Below are positions 1 through 8,582 of a DNA stretch of 64,000 bases, one piece after another; within the stretch, counting starts at the first letter, position 1, and each line of letters begins with the position of its first letter. The DNA comes from Allium sativum (lineage: Eukaryota > Streptophyta > Magnoliopsida > Asparagales > Amaryllidaceae). The stretch covers positions 262,184,231 to 262,248,230 of the forward strand of contig CM060912.1 in assembly GCA_030737875.1 (NCBI GenBank), written 5' to 3'. The notes below the pieces were generated by a model. That model was not told the DNA's origin. It searched no databases and was given only the letters and a program-made list of their open reading frames with translations. The translations under genes were made by a program, and so were the position numbers.

Positions 1-176
1 TCTATCCACTCTCTCCGTCTTCCCATCGGTCTAAGGGTGATAAGCGGTGCTCAAACACAACCGTGTACCTAATGCCTCCTGCAAGCTCCTCCAAAACTCA
101 CTAGTGAATATGGGGTCACGATCACTCACTATATTGGAAGGTACTCCATGTAGACGGACTACCCACAAAGATAAAC
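1..176 (-). pseudogene. Ty3/Gypsy integrase fragment of element A' (left part)
   Basis: Read on the minus strand, this stretch encodes part of a Gypsy integrase core, from about the SDRDP motif (second catalytic Asp) to HPQT and TERVN (around the catalytic Glu). It is closely related to the matching part of element A at 4790-4960. The fragment ends abruptly where the LTR of A begins and resumes after A at 11869, so it is one integrase split by a later insertion. The gene continues past the left window edge. It is a relic: the remainder of the same polyprotein at 11869-15261 carries stops and frameshifts. Confidence 0.85.
172..176. repeat. Target-site duplication of element A, left copy
   Basis: TAAAC directly precedes the TG start of the left LTR of A. 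The same five bases follow its right LTR at 11864-11868. Five-base duplications are usual for Gypsy integration, and this pair fixes the borders of A. Confidence 0.93.
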
Positions 177-194
177 TGAAACACCCCACCTCCG

Positions 195-224
195 TTAGGG
201 TCACTCTCAAAGGGAATGCCCTAA
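195..224 (-). other. LTR-terminal hairpin of A (copy in right LTR at 8615-8644)
   Basis: The plus-strand arms TTAGGG (195-200) and CCCTAA (219-224) pair. Inside them CACTC and GAATG also pair if one G-U wobble is allowed in the minus-sense RNA. Families B and D have TTAAGG/CCTTAA in the same place, a compensating change. It lies about 20 bases from the LTR end next to the primer site. Confidence 0.6.
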
Positions 225-1329
225 TTTTGGTGGAGGTTTATAAGTATAAGTCACAGATATACAAGACAGATATAAGAACACATATTTGTAAACAGCGGAA
301 AATCAACAAACTTTTATTTCATAAAGCAAATACGTGCTACAACAACATCACCATAATTGTCTTACATCTTTTCCAAAAACATAACACTTTCATAATCTGT
401 CTTGATTACATTATTTAAAGAAGCATAAATAAAACATAGATAAACTGCAAAGGCCCCATAGTGGTTGTCCAAAGCCATAGTTCAAGACGAAAAGGACCAA
501 GCAATACATGTCTCCTCTTCAAGCTGGATGTTAAGACCGGTCAAGCTGCTGTGTTCCCTCCCTGTGGACCTGGGGGGGGGGGGGAACGGAAGAAAAGAAG
601 ACGAAAGAAAAGTAGAGTCAGACATAAAGCCTGAGTAAGTCTAGTACTATTCTGTCTATGAATAAAGAACTGGGTATGATAAGTATAAACAAGAAGTGGA
701 AAAGCACTATAAACTTGGTTAAGTTGTCTAGGGTCGAATATACTATCGTACCCCATGTAAATCTCTGAACCCATATAAACTAGTTCCCAATTGGCACCCC
801 CTAAATCAGGGTGATGTGATCCATTCTATGATGATCGGCTCCTACTCGCATAGTTACATGTGTCTTACGGCCCCCGATGTTGTAGTTACCTATGCTGGTC
901 CCACCATGGGGTGTATCAAGTCCCATGGCGGCGGCCCGACACAACCTTAGAATGCACAGGTATGCTACTGGTGCCCAGTGCTTTATTTTTCTGCGCCGGA
1001 GTGTGTGCACGCCCGCACCCCGTTAGAACCTACACTGCTACACCACCGCCGTCGATTTGACCTCTTACAATCAGCCCAGTAATCGTGCCCCACCCTGCCT
1101 AGTTTCAGGGTATCCTGATACACCTTCTAGGGTTACTGCTGAAAAGGGTCCCCCGTTACTAGGTTTTCTACCTCTAGCCAACATGCTAAGTTGGTTAAGT
1201 GCTTTCTAACCTAACCCCCACCAGTCCGTTTAGTTTAGCATGTTCCATTTTGATTAAGTCTTTAGTTCACTTAATCCTAACAATCCTGACTCAGCCTTAA
1301 TTGTCTTATTAAAGCCTTGACCTCTCACA

Positions 1330-1400
1330 TTAGACAGGTATTGTTGTGGCTGCCTGTTGCCGGTTGGTTCCGGGCAGTCTTACGCCACAACTCAGTCTAA
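1330..1400 (-). other. LTR stem-loop 1 of A (also 9746-9816)
   Basis: The outer arms TTAGAC (1330-1335) and GTCTAA (1395-1400) and the inner arms TTGTGGC (1344-1350) and GCCACAA (1384-1390) are perfectly complementary. The loop carries the conserved GGTTCCGGGCAG core. It is flanked by CTCTCACA on one side and CCTCGGG on the other. The same architecture occurs in the LTRs of A', B, D and E. Confidence 0.7.
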
Positions 1401-1439
1401 CCTCGGGTCCTTATTAGGCTCCATGTTTAACCTCCCACA

Positions 1440-1511
1440 TTGGATAGGTATTGTTGTGACTACTGGACAGCCGGGCGGTTCCGGGCAGGTTTACATCACA
1501 ACTCAATCCAA
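1440..1511 (-). other. LTR stem-loop 2 of A (also 9856-9927)
   Basis: The outer arms TTGGAT (1440-1445) and ATCCAA (1506-1511) and the inner arms TTGTGA (1454-1459) and TCACAA (1496-1501) pair perfectly. Compared with stem-loop 1, both strands of the outer stem changed together (TTAGAC/GTCTAA to TTGGAT/ATCCAA), as did the inner stem end. This supports a real fold in DNA or RNA. Confidence 0.7.
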
Positions 1512-2727
1512 CCTCGGGTTAAACACATCGTATGTTCTACATTTACATATTTTGTCTTTCTTCTTTATTTTCTTATATGTAAATATTTGCGGCCCATTAT
1601 TAAGTTAATGGTGTAAAGGTTACACCAATCATGGGCCCAACCCATACTTGAATTTGGGCCCTTCTATTTTATATTTTCATTCATTAGTAATTTTAACCCA
1701 ACGTTATTTTCCCCCGTTTAACTCGTCCGTTTATTATATATATGTTGGGCTTAGCCTTTTAAAGCCCAACTTAGCCATGCGAAAAGGGGAGGCTTAAAGC
1801 GTGATTACATACACGAAAAGGGGAATGTGAACGCATGAACTTGCAATATGACGTTGGAAATACAAAATAGAAACTGGTGTACTTGCATAGTAGTGACATA
1901 TACTTTGGTCATAAAGCATAAGTGACATGAATCAAAGCATGTAAACTTGTAGTTAAGTTAAGAATCGACACATAGGCTTTAACTACCACATAAACCTATA
2001 TTTTTATTCAGGCATAATGTCAAACATAAGCAAATCATGTTCATAAGACTACTACATGTTTACAAAGGTGTCTACTTTTGTGACTAATACAAAAGTATAG
2101 TTAAATTTGTTCACATAACCATGGCATAAATATTTCTAACATGAAATCATGATTTTTACTTTAGTCATGCAAACTTGCAAAAAGGGATTTTGAATCTAAC
2201 CTAGCTATGTACCACATATGTCATCATATAATTCTTGTAAACAATATAGACTTAATTATGCAAAATATCAATCATAGCCTAGTCATATTCATAAGTTTGC
2301 AAATAGGTTTTCTAGTACAAAAGCATGTCTTAATTCATAAATCATGGTGCCAAAATTTCAACATAGTTTCATATGAACTATAACAACCAAACTTGTTCCA
2401 ATTACGTACAAAATGATTTATGCCCAAAAATATACATCATGATGGCATAGTAGCAAAACCCCAAACTTGCATGAATTTCAATTAATCAACTACATACATG
2501 TAGCTTCCACATGGATTACATAATTTGCGAATATTCCAAACGTATACTTGCATAAAACTACCGCATGTAGTTTTTCATAATTGAATAACATAATTCGAGA
2601 ATATCCAAACGTATACAATATTCCAAATCGATAAGAATCATAGTAACGCCCAAATTATGAATTATTTATCACCACAATCAAGTATACAAACCAACACAGT
2701 TATTTGTTCATACCAAAATAATACTCT

Positions 2728-2733
2728 ACTTAC
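2728..2733 (-). promoter_or_regulatory. Splice-donor-like site in LTR of A (functional copy would be 11144-11149)
   Basis: The minus strand reads ATT|GTAAGT here. It lies about 190 bases downstream of the TATA box, as in related LTRs. In the 5' LTR the equivalent site is at 11144-11149, upstream of a CAG acceptor beside the gag start codon. Confidence 0.45.
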
Positions 2734-2921
2734 AATGGTGAGGCGAATTCTCAAATTTAGGGATTTGAAGATGCGGTTTGATTTGATTGAGTTGCTTTAT
2801 GCCTTAGAATTTGCCTCCTAATCCTCTCTCCAATTGGTGGCTACCCCTAGTCGTTCCTCAGCAACATGGCGGCTTTGTTCTTATTTTTGAATGAATAGAT
2901 TAGGGTTGAGTCTAGGGTCAT

Positions 2922-2928
2922 TTTTATA
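2922..2928 (-). promoter_or_regulatory. Probable TATA box of left LTR of A
   Basis: The minus strand reads CTATAAAA, about 530 bases into the LTR. The equivalent in the 5' LTR (11338-11344) would drive the element. GTCGAC palindromes lie 160-260 bases upstream. Confidence 0.6.
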
Positions 2929-3087
2929 GGGGTAATGAACTGATTAGGGCCATTGATGTTGCCTGGATTGATCGTAGCCATTCATCCTAAGGAGAGACCA
3001 ATTAGAGCTTGCCACCTAGCCCTAATGACAAAGCAGACTACAGAAAATCGAGCAACATAGAATAGGCCAGCCAGGTTGGACTGGGTT

Positions 3088-3183
3088 CGACCTGGCTCTG
3101 GACCAGGTCGACATGCCTGTCGACAGCCCTGTCGACAGCCCTGTCGACCTGGTTAGGCCAGGTCGACAGCCCAGTCGACCTGG
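3088..3183 (-). promoter_or_regulatory. GTCGAC palindrome cluster in U3 of A
   Basis: Six GTCGAC hexamers lie within about 95 bases, embedded in a 12-base repeat (CAGCCCTGTCGA-type) and in CAGGTCGAC/GTCGACCTG inverted copies. The right LTR (11501-11587) has one 12-base unit fewer, so the array is unstable in copy number. It lies just upstream of the TATA box. Confidence 0.7.
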
Positions 3184-3459
3184 GTGCGTTAGGCGGGTGT
3201 TTTTCCGCCCTGGCCCATTGGGCCCGATTTTGGAATTTTAAACTGTTTTATTCTGTTTGAATTTTAAACTTAATTCAGAAACTTCCGAGGGCCATATCTT
3301 CTTCATACGGACTCCGTTTTTCGAAAACTCGGACTCTATTTCGCGTATTTTTCCGAGACGAACGCAATGGCGTATCCCGTTTCCCTTAGTTCTTTGATTT
3401 CAAATTAATTATACTTTAATTTGTTAATTTCACAGTTGTAGAATTCGCGGGGTGTTACA

Positions 3460-3478
3460 TTCTCCCCCACTTAAAAGG
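3460..3478 (-). other. Polypurine tract of A
   Basis: Immediately inside the 3' LTR the minus strand reads CCTTTTAAGTGGGGGAGAA. This purine-rich run abutting the LTR is the expected plus-strand DNA primer for reverse transcription. The same position in D, B and C holds a similar G-rich tract. Confidence 0.85.
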
Positions 3479-4026
3479 ATTTCGTCCCCGAAATCTTCAA
3501 GTTAGGAGGAATGTATATCCTTACATCCAATCATCCATCTACTCATCCATTAAACACGAGCATCCATTGTCCTTAAAAGACTTCTAATGCTTCATGATCA
3601 TATGCGAAGTGTGTGTGTGTACATGTACTTATCTAATGCAAAATCAGGCGGTCTACTGATTCAGTTGACCTCCTTAATGCGAATTATGTAAGTGCCATGA
3701 ATCCATTATGTATACAAATTTTCCTATTCTTGATTCTACATGAGTGCACAATCATTCATACAAATGCAACATCCATATGACAACACATTATAGTTCAACC
3801 ATATACGAATGCAAACATATATGCATATGCAATATGAAGTGACTGAGCCGATCTAAACCCTAGATTGTGTGTGTATATGCAACCACGAGCAACCACTAGC
3901 AATCACTTGCAACCACTTGCAACCATCATCCATAACATGTTTCAATTACATGTTTCCATCCAAAGGGTTTCTACCTAAAAGATAAGGTCGAGGAAATATA
4001 CCTAAAAAGATAGATAAAAGCGCAAC
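3479..4026 (-). other. Non-coding 3' region of A between pol and polypurine tract
   Basis: About 550 bases without a credible gene. It holds a short GT run and an imperfect repeat of CAACCACTTGCAACCA-like units (about 3881-3930). Homologous text is found in D (22030-22085) and, inverted, in B (35570-35605), so this 3' untranslated segment is shared between families. It resembles no protein I recognise. Confidence 0.6.
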
Positions 4027-7000
4027 TTAAGGAAAAGGAAAGATCAAGGATGTACCCTCGAACAGAAAAGGGTAGGCAGTGCGTATTCTAGCTTCAGTTT
4101 CCCAAGTCGCGTCTCCCTCGGCGTCGCTCCACTGAACTTTGACGAGCTTGACTTCACGGTTGCGTAGCTTCTTCACTTCCGTTCCTAAGATGCGGGTTGG
4201 AACTTTTCTTATGGTTGCTTCGCGTTCCACTTCGGCCTCTTCGAGGATATTTGGCTCTACCACTTCAGCAGACTCATGTAGACATTTTCGGAGATGTGAA
4301 ACGTGAAAAACGTTGTGGACTCCAGCCAACTTCTCGGGTAGGTCTAATCTATAGGCCATTTTCCCAATTTTCTCGATGATAGGGAATGGCCCTACGAACC
4401 TTGGTGCTAGCTTTCCTGTGGTTCCAAAACGAACAACGTTTCTTAGTGGTGATACCTTGAGAAAAACTCTGTCTCCAACCTCAAATTCAAGGTCGGTCCT
4501 TCTCTTGTCGGCATAGGACTTCTGTCTGTCTTGGGCCGTCTTCATCCTTCTTCGTATTAAGTCTACTTTCTCTGAAGTCTCTCGGATCATATCTGGTCCA
4601 AGTATGAGCTTATCAGTAGACTCCCACCAACAAGTCGGCGATCGGCACGGTCTTCCATATAAAGCTTCGAAGGGCGCCATTCCGATGGTTGCTTGATAAC
4701 TGTTGTTGTAGGCAAATTCCACCAAAGGAAGGTGGTCTTCCCATGTCCCTCCGAAGTCAAGGACGCACAGTCTTAAAATGTCTTCCAAAACTCTGTTCAC
4801 TCTCTCTGTTTGGCCCTCGGTTTGGGGATGATAGGCTGTGCTCAAGCATAACTGCGTTCCTACTGCTTCTTGCAGACTCCGCCAAAACTCACTGGTGAAG
4901 ATGGGGTCTCGGTCACTAACAATGCTAGATGGTATTCCATGGAGTCGAACGATTTCCTTGAGGTAATGTGATGCTAGGGATGAGGCAGTTCTTTTACTTT
5001 TGACAGGTAAAAAGTGGGCGCTTTTAGTAAGCCTATCCACTATTAACCAAATGCTAGTGTTGCCTCTCCTAGACCTAGGCAGCCCATCGATGAAGTCCAT
5101 TGAGATGCTATCCCACTTCCACTGCGGGACCTCCAGAGGATGTAGCAGTCTGCCAGGCTTTTTCTGTTCCGCCTTAACCTGTTGGCACACCATACACTTA
5201 GAAACGAACTCTGCCACGTCCTTTTTCATGTCGTTCCAGAAGAAAGTCCTTTTTATGTCTTTGTACATTTTATCTCCGCCTGGGTGTATCGTCATCTTGG
5301 AGTGATGTGCTTCCTCGAGAACCTTCTTTACTAAACCTTTTGTCTGTGGGACGCATAGTCTTCCGTCTCGCCTTAGCAACCCCTTATCGTCGATGGAGTA
5401 TCTGTTGAGGTGACTTGAAGTCTCACCCCTAATTAGCCTATCAATTATTTCCACAAGTTGAGGGTCTTCGCGTTGTGCTGTCCCTACTGAATCCACTAAA
5501 GTTGGGCGCACTTCGAGAGATGCTAGCAAGCCTGGTACGAAATCGGAGGAAGGCCTAAAGTCGAAGCTGGCTATAAACTCTAGGCTTTGTCTTTCAACAA
5601 ACAACGGGCTTAGGGTCAATTTCTTTCGGCTCAACGCGTCTGCCACTACGTTGCCTTTGCCCGGAGTGTAGGAGATTTCGAAATCGTACGAGGCAAGAAA
5701 CTCCATCCATCTTTGTTGCCTCAAGTTAAGATCCTTCTGCGAGAAAAGATATTTCAACGATTTATGGTCAGTGTAAAGTTCGAACTTCTCACCTAGGAGA
5801 TAGTGTCGCCAAGACTTGAGTGCAAAGACGATGGCGGCTAACTCAAGATCGTGGGTTGGGTAGTTCTTTTCGTGCACTTTCAACTGCCTCCCGCCATAAG
5901 CTACTACCCTTCCTTCTTGCATTAAGACGGCGCCTAGCCCTGTCCCACATGCATCCGTATAAACAGTGAACATCTTGCTCCCATCTGGCAGCGTCAAAAC
6001 TGGGGCTGTTGTGAGAGCCCTTTTCAGTCGTTGGAAAGCAAACTCGCAATCCAAGTCCCAATTAAACACTAGATTCTTCTTGGTCAATTTCGTGAGCGGA
6101 GCTGAGATTTTCGCAAAATCCCTTATAAACTTTCGATAGAAACCTACTAGTCCTAGAAAACTTCGGACCTCAGTTGCATTCCTTGGTGTCTTCCAATCCT
6201 GTACCGCCACTACCTTAGCAGGGTCCACTGCTAACCCTTGTTTGGATACTATGTGCCCAAGGAACCTCACCTCTTCTCTCCAAAAGTGGCATTTGGAGAA
6301 TTTGGCTTTTAGTTGATGGACTCGCAAAGTTTCCATGATTGCCCTTAAGTGCTGAGCATGTTCCTCTTCACTCTTTGAGAAGATAAGGATATCATCTACG
6401 AAGACCACTACGAATTTGTTGAGGAAATCTCTAAATACCCTACTCATTAGGTCCACGAAGTAAGCAGGTGCATTTGTCAAGCCGAAAGGCATGACAAGCC
6501 ATTCAAAGAAGCCGTCTGGGGTTCTGAACGTCGTTTTATCGATGCTATCTTCAGCCACCCTTAGCTGATGAAAACCGGTTGCTAAATCGAGCTGGGAGAA
6601 AACAGATGCTCCTACAAGCTGGTCAAATAAATCGTCAATTCTAGGGAGAGGGTGTCTATTCTTTTTCGTTAGCTTGTTGAGCTCCCTATAGTCAACACAT
6701 AGACGGAGTGAACCATCCGCCTTTGTAGCGAACACCACTGGAGCGCCCCATTCTGAAATGCTCCTCCTAATGAACCCCTTTTCTAGAAGCTCTTTAATCT
6801 GTTTACTGAGCTCTTTCCTTTCCCGTGGAGCCATGTGTCTAACGGGTAACGCAACGGGCTTTTCATTATTTACAAGATATATGCGGAAGTCTATTTCCCG
6901 CTTCGGAGGCAAGCCCTTCACCTCTTCGAAGACATCCGGATATTCCCGGACCACTCTAACTGATTGCAAATTTTCAATAGAGGCATCTAGCGATTCAAGA

Positions 7001-8403
7001 TAACTAAGCATAACCGCATACGAGGGATTACAAGAAATTTCCAAAGTATTACCGAGCTGGGTTAGGAGCCTAACAACCCTTTTCTCACAATCAAGGATGG
7101 CCTCATTACTGGATAGCCAATCCATACCCAAAATCAAACCATAACCCGAAAAGCCCAAAACAAAGGCACTACATTGAAATTCTACACTTAGAATAGAAAT
7201 TTTCAATCCCAAACAGATCATAGACAAATGAGCTGGGCCCCCAATTGGGTTTGAAACAATTAAGGGGTCCTCTACCATACTAGTTTTTAGGTGCAGAGAT
7301 TCTACTAAAGCAGACGAGATAAAGGAGTGTGATGCGCCAGAATCAAATAAAGTGCGAACGGGGTGATCATAAAGATAAACTACACTTTCTACAGAAGTAT
7401 TTATACCTCGCTGTTGCAGAGGTGGCGCTTCCAGCACATGAACCTGTGCCCCTGGGGTGGATCCAGCCCTCTGCCCCTGTCCTCGTTTCTTTGGGAAGTC
7501 CTTAGCCCTATGGCCTGTCTCACCGCAAGAAAAGCACCCACCATTCTCCTTGTCCTTCTTTTTCCGGCAGTCCTTAACTAAGTGTCCCACTTTGCCACAG
7601 AAATTGCACTTCCTCTTCTCTTTGTTGCCTTTCCCGCCCTTCTTAAAGTCTGTCTTCTTAGGCTGCAAACCTTCTTTCTTCCCTTGAGAACTTTCTGCCT
7701 TTGTCTCCTTCTTGCCCTTATCCTCTTCATTCAGCAATGCCATTTGCACCAATCTTTCATACGTGGCTCCCATGGGTATATGGGTCATGGCCAAACTGTG
7801 TAATGGCTCATTCAACCCTTTGACGAAACGGAGAGCCTTCTTGTGCGGGGTGTTGACTAGGTCAAGCCCAAACCTAGCCAGCTCATCGAACTGATTCACA
7901 TATTCTCTGACTGTCTTGTCCCCTTGTTTAAGAAATAAGAATTTTTCCAACTGCAAACTTCTTTCCGCATCTGAGAGAAATTTAGTCTCAAACCTTGCCC
8001 TAAAGTCCTCCCATGTCTCCACTGGTCTTTCAGCATTAGTGACTTCCCACCAGTAGGAAGCCTCGCCCTTCAATAGCCACACTGCCAATTGTACTTTTTG
8101 TCTATCCTCTACCTCAAAGATGATGAATAGGTCCTCAGTTTCTTTCAGCCAATTTCTGGCTGCCACGAAGGACTCAGTTCCATGGAAATCCCTTCCTCCC
8201 ATAGCTTTAAAATCTTTACATATCTTAGCAAACGTGTTTCCCCGAGGAGGAGGTGGAGGAAAAGGTGCCGCTGCAGCTGGATGATTTCCGGCAGCTGGGG
8301 GAGGAGGAATGGTAGGACCTGGCTGAGTGGCTCTTGCTTCTAAGAACCGTCTAAACCAACCAGGTATTGGCACCCCTTCCGGCAAGTTAAGATCTTCGGA
8401 CAT
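4027..8403 (-). CDS. gag-pol: Gag-Pol polyprotein of Gypsy element A
   Basis: A single uninterrupted frame of 1,458 residues. Order by residue: retrotransposon Gag core (about 80-225), lysine-rich linker, zinc knuckle C266-C269-H274-C279, a second knuckle C290-C293-H298 whose last ligand is Phe303 instead of Cys, aspartic protease DSG at 354-356, reverse transcriptase (about 520-720; catalytic FVDD at 668-671), RNase H (Asp817, Glu854, Asp879, Asp922), integrase zinc finger (His1034/His1040, Cys1070/Cys1073), integrase core Asp1103, Asp1164, Glu1200 with exact D-35-E spacing, and a C-terminal chromodomain-like end (WS...TWE, about 1405-1450). The start ATG is preceded by TTTCAGC, a possible splice acceptor. 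Length, order and motifs fit a full plant chromovirus. It is probably functional apart from the uncertain effect of Phe303. Confidence 0.97.
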   Translation of the reverse strand: MSEDLNLPEGVPIPGWFRRFLEARATQPGPTIPPPPAAGNHPAAAAPFPPPPPRGNTFAKICKDFKAMGGRDFHGTESFVAARNWLKETEDLFIIFEVEDRQKVQLAVWLLKGEASYWWEVTNAERPVETWEDFRARFETKFLSDAERSLQLEKFLFLKQGDKTVREYVNQFDELARFGLDLVNTPHKKALRFVKGLNEPLHSLAMTHIPMGATYERLVQMALLNEEDKGKKETKAESSQGKKEGLQPKKTDFKKGGKGNKEKRKCNFCGKVGHLVKDCRKKKDKENGGCFSCGETGHRAKDFPKKRGQGQRAGSTPGAQVHVLEAPPLQQRGINTSVESVVYLYDHPVRTLFDSGASHSFISSALVESLHLKTSMVEDPLIVSNPIGGPAHLSMICLGLKISILSVEFQCSAFVLGFSGYGLILGMDWLSSNEAILDCEKRVVRLLTQLGNTLEISCNPSYAVMLSYLESLDASIENLQSVRVVREYPDVFEEVKGLPPKREIDFRIYLVNNEKPVALPVRHMAPRERKELSKQIKELLEKGFIRRSISEWGAPVVFATKADGSLRLCVDYRELNKLTKKNRHPLPRIDDLFDQLVGASVFSQLDLATGFHQLRVAEDSIDKTTFRTPDGFFEWLVMPFGLTNAPAYFVDLMSRVFRDFLNKFVVVFVDDILIFSKSEEEHAQHLRAIMETLRVHQLKAKFSKCHFWREEVRFLGHIVSKQGLAVDPAKVVAVQDWKTPRNATEVRSFLGLVGFYRKFIRDFAKISAPLTKLTKKNLVFNWDLDCEFAFQRLKRALTTAPVLTLPDGSKMFTVYTDACGTGLGAVLMQEGRVVAYGGRQLKVHEKNYPTHDLELAAIVFALKSWRHYLLGEKFELYTDHKSLKYLFSQKDLNLRQQRWMEFLASYDFEISYTPGKGNVVADALSRKKLTLSPLFVERQSLEFIASFDFRPSSDFVPGLLASLEVRPTLVDSVGTAQREDPQLVEIIDRLIRGETSSHLNRYSIDDKGLLRRDGRLCVPQTKGLVKKVLEEAHHSKMTIHPGGDKMYKDIKRTFFWNDMKKDVAEFVSKCMVCQQVKAEQKKPGRLLHPLEVPQWKWDSISMDFIDGLPRSRRGNTSIWLIVDRLTKSAHFLPVKSKRTASSLASHYLKEIVRLHGIPSSIVSDRDPIFTSEFWRSLQEAVGTQLCLSTAYHPQTEGQTERVNRVLEDILRLCVLDFGGTWEDHLPLVEFAYNNSYQATIGMAPFEALYGRPCRSPTCWWESTDKLILGPDMIRETSEKVDLIRRRMKTAQDRQKSYADKRRTDLEFEVGDRVFLKVSPLRNVVRFGTTGKLAPRFVGPFPIIEKIGKMAYRLDLPEKLAGVHNVFHVSHLRKCLHESAEVVEPNILEEAEVEREATIRKVPTRILGTEVKKLRNREVKLVKVQWSDAEGDATWETEARIRTAYPFLFEGTSLIFPFP

Positions 8404-8582
8404 GCTGAAACAAAAAGGATAGATTCAAAACGAAGGATAAGAGATAGTACCTATGGCTTTGGGGGGTGGACTTTGCCTTTTTAAAATAAAATAATAATTT
8501 TCTTTTAAAAATGCTTCTTTAAATTTCCTTTTTGAAAATAAATTTTCAAAACTTTTTTTTTTATCTTATCTGGTAAACCTAT
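8404..8582 (-). other. Leader between primer site and gag of A
   Basis: About 180 bases of T-rich minus-sense leader. In sense it ends with a pyrimidine run and TTTCAG|C just before ATG, with AG at 8405-8406. Otherwise it holds nothing recognisable. Confidence 0.55.

Larger units (their letters stand above)
177..3459 (-). repeat. Left LTR of A (3' LTR in sense)
   Basis: A 3,283 bp LTR that starts TGAAACACC and ends GGTGTTACA on the plus strand, and repeats at 8597-11863. In the minus sense it holds a U3 with a GTCGAC cluster (3088-3183), a TATA box (2922-2928), a GTAAGT donor-like site (2728-2733), two stem-loops (1330-1400 and 1440-1511) and a terminal hairpin (195-224). A 13-base G run lies at 572-584. 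Short open frames inside it recur in the other LTR and resemble no protein I know; I do not call them genes. Confidence 0.95.

Noticed and set aside
572..584. Thirteen-base G run in left LTR of A
   Set aside because: The right LTR has nine Gs; homopolymer slippage or sequencing error, not a G-quadruplex signal I would claim.
860..1608. Short open frames in the LTR of A (also at 9276-10024)
   Set aside because: Identical in both LTRs because the LTRs are nearly identical; no protein pattern, and they cover the stem-loop region. Shadow frames.
3088..3183. GTCGAC (SalI) clusters as a cloning or linker artefact
   Set aside because: They sit in the same promoter position in several diverged LTRs, with mutated and partial copies; they are genomic.
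4197..8000. Several plus-strand frames of 60-100 codons opposite gag-pol of A
   Set aside because: Antisense shadows of the conserved minus-strand polyprotein; no start context or family resemblance.
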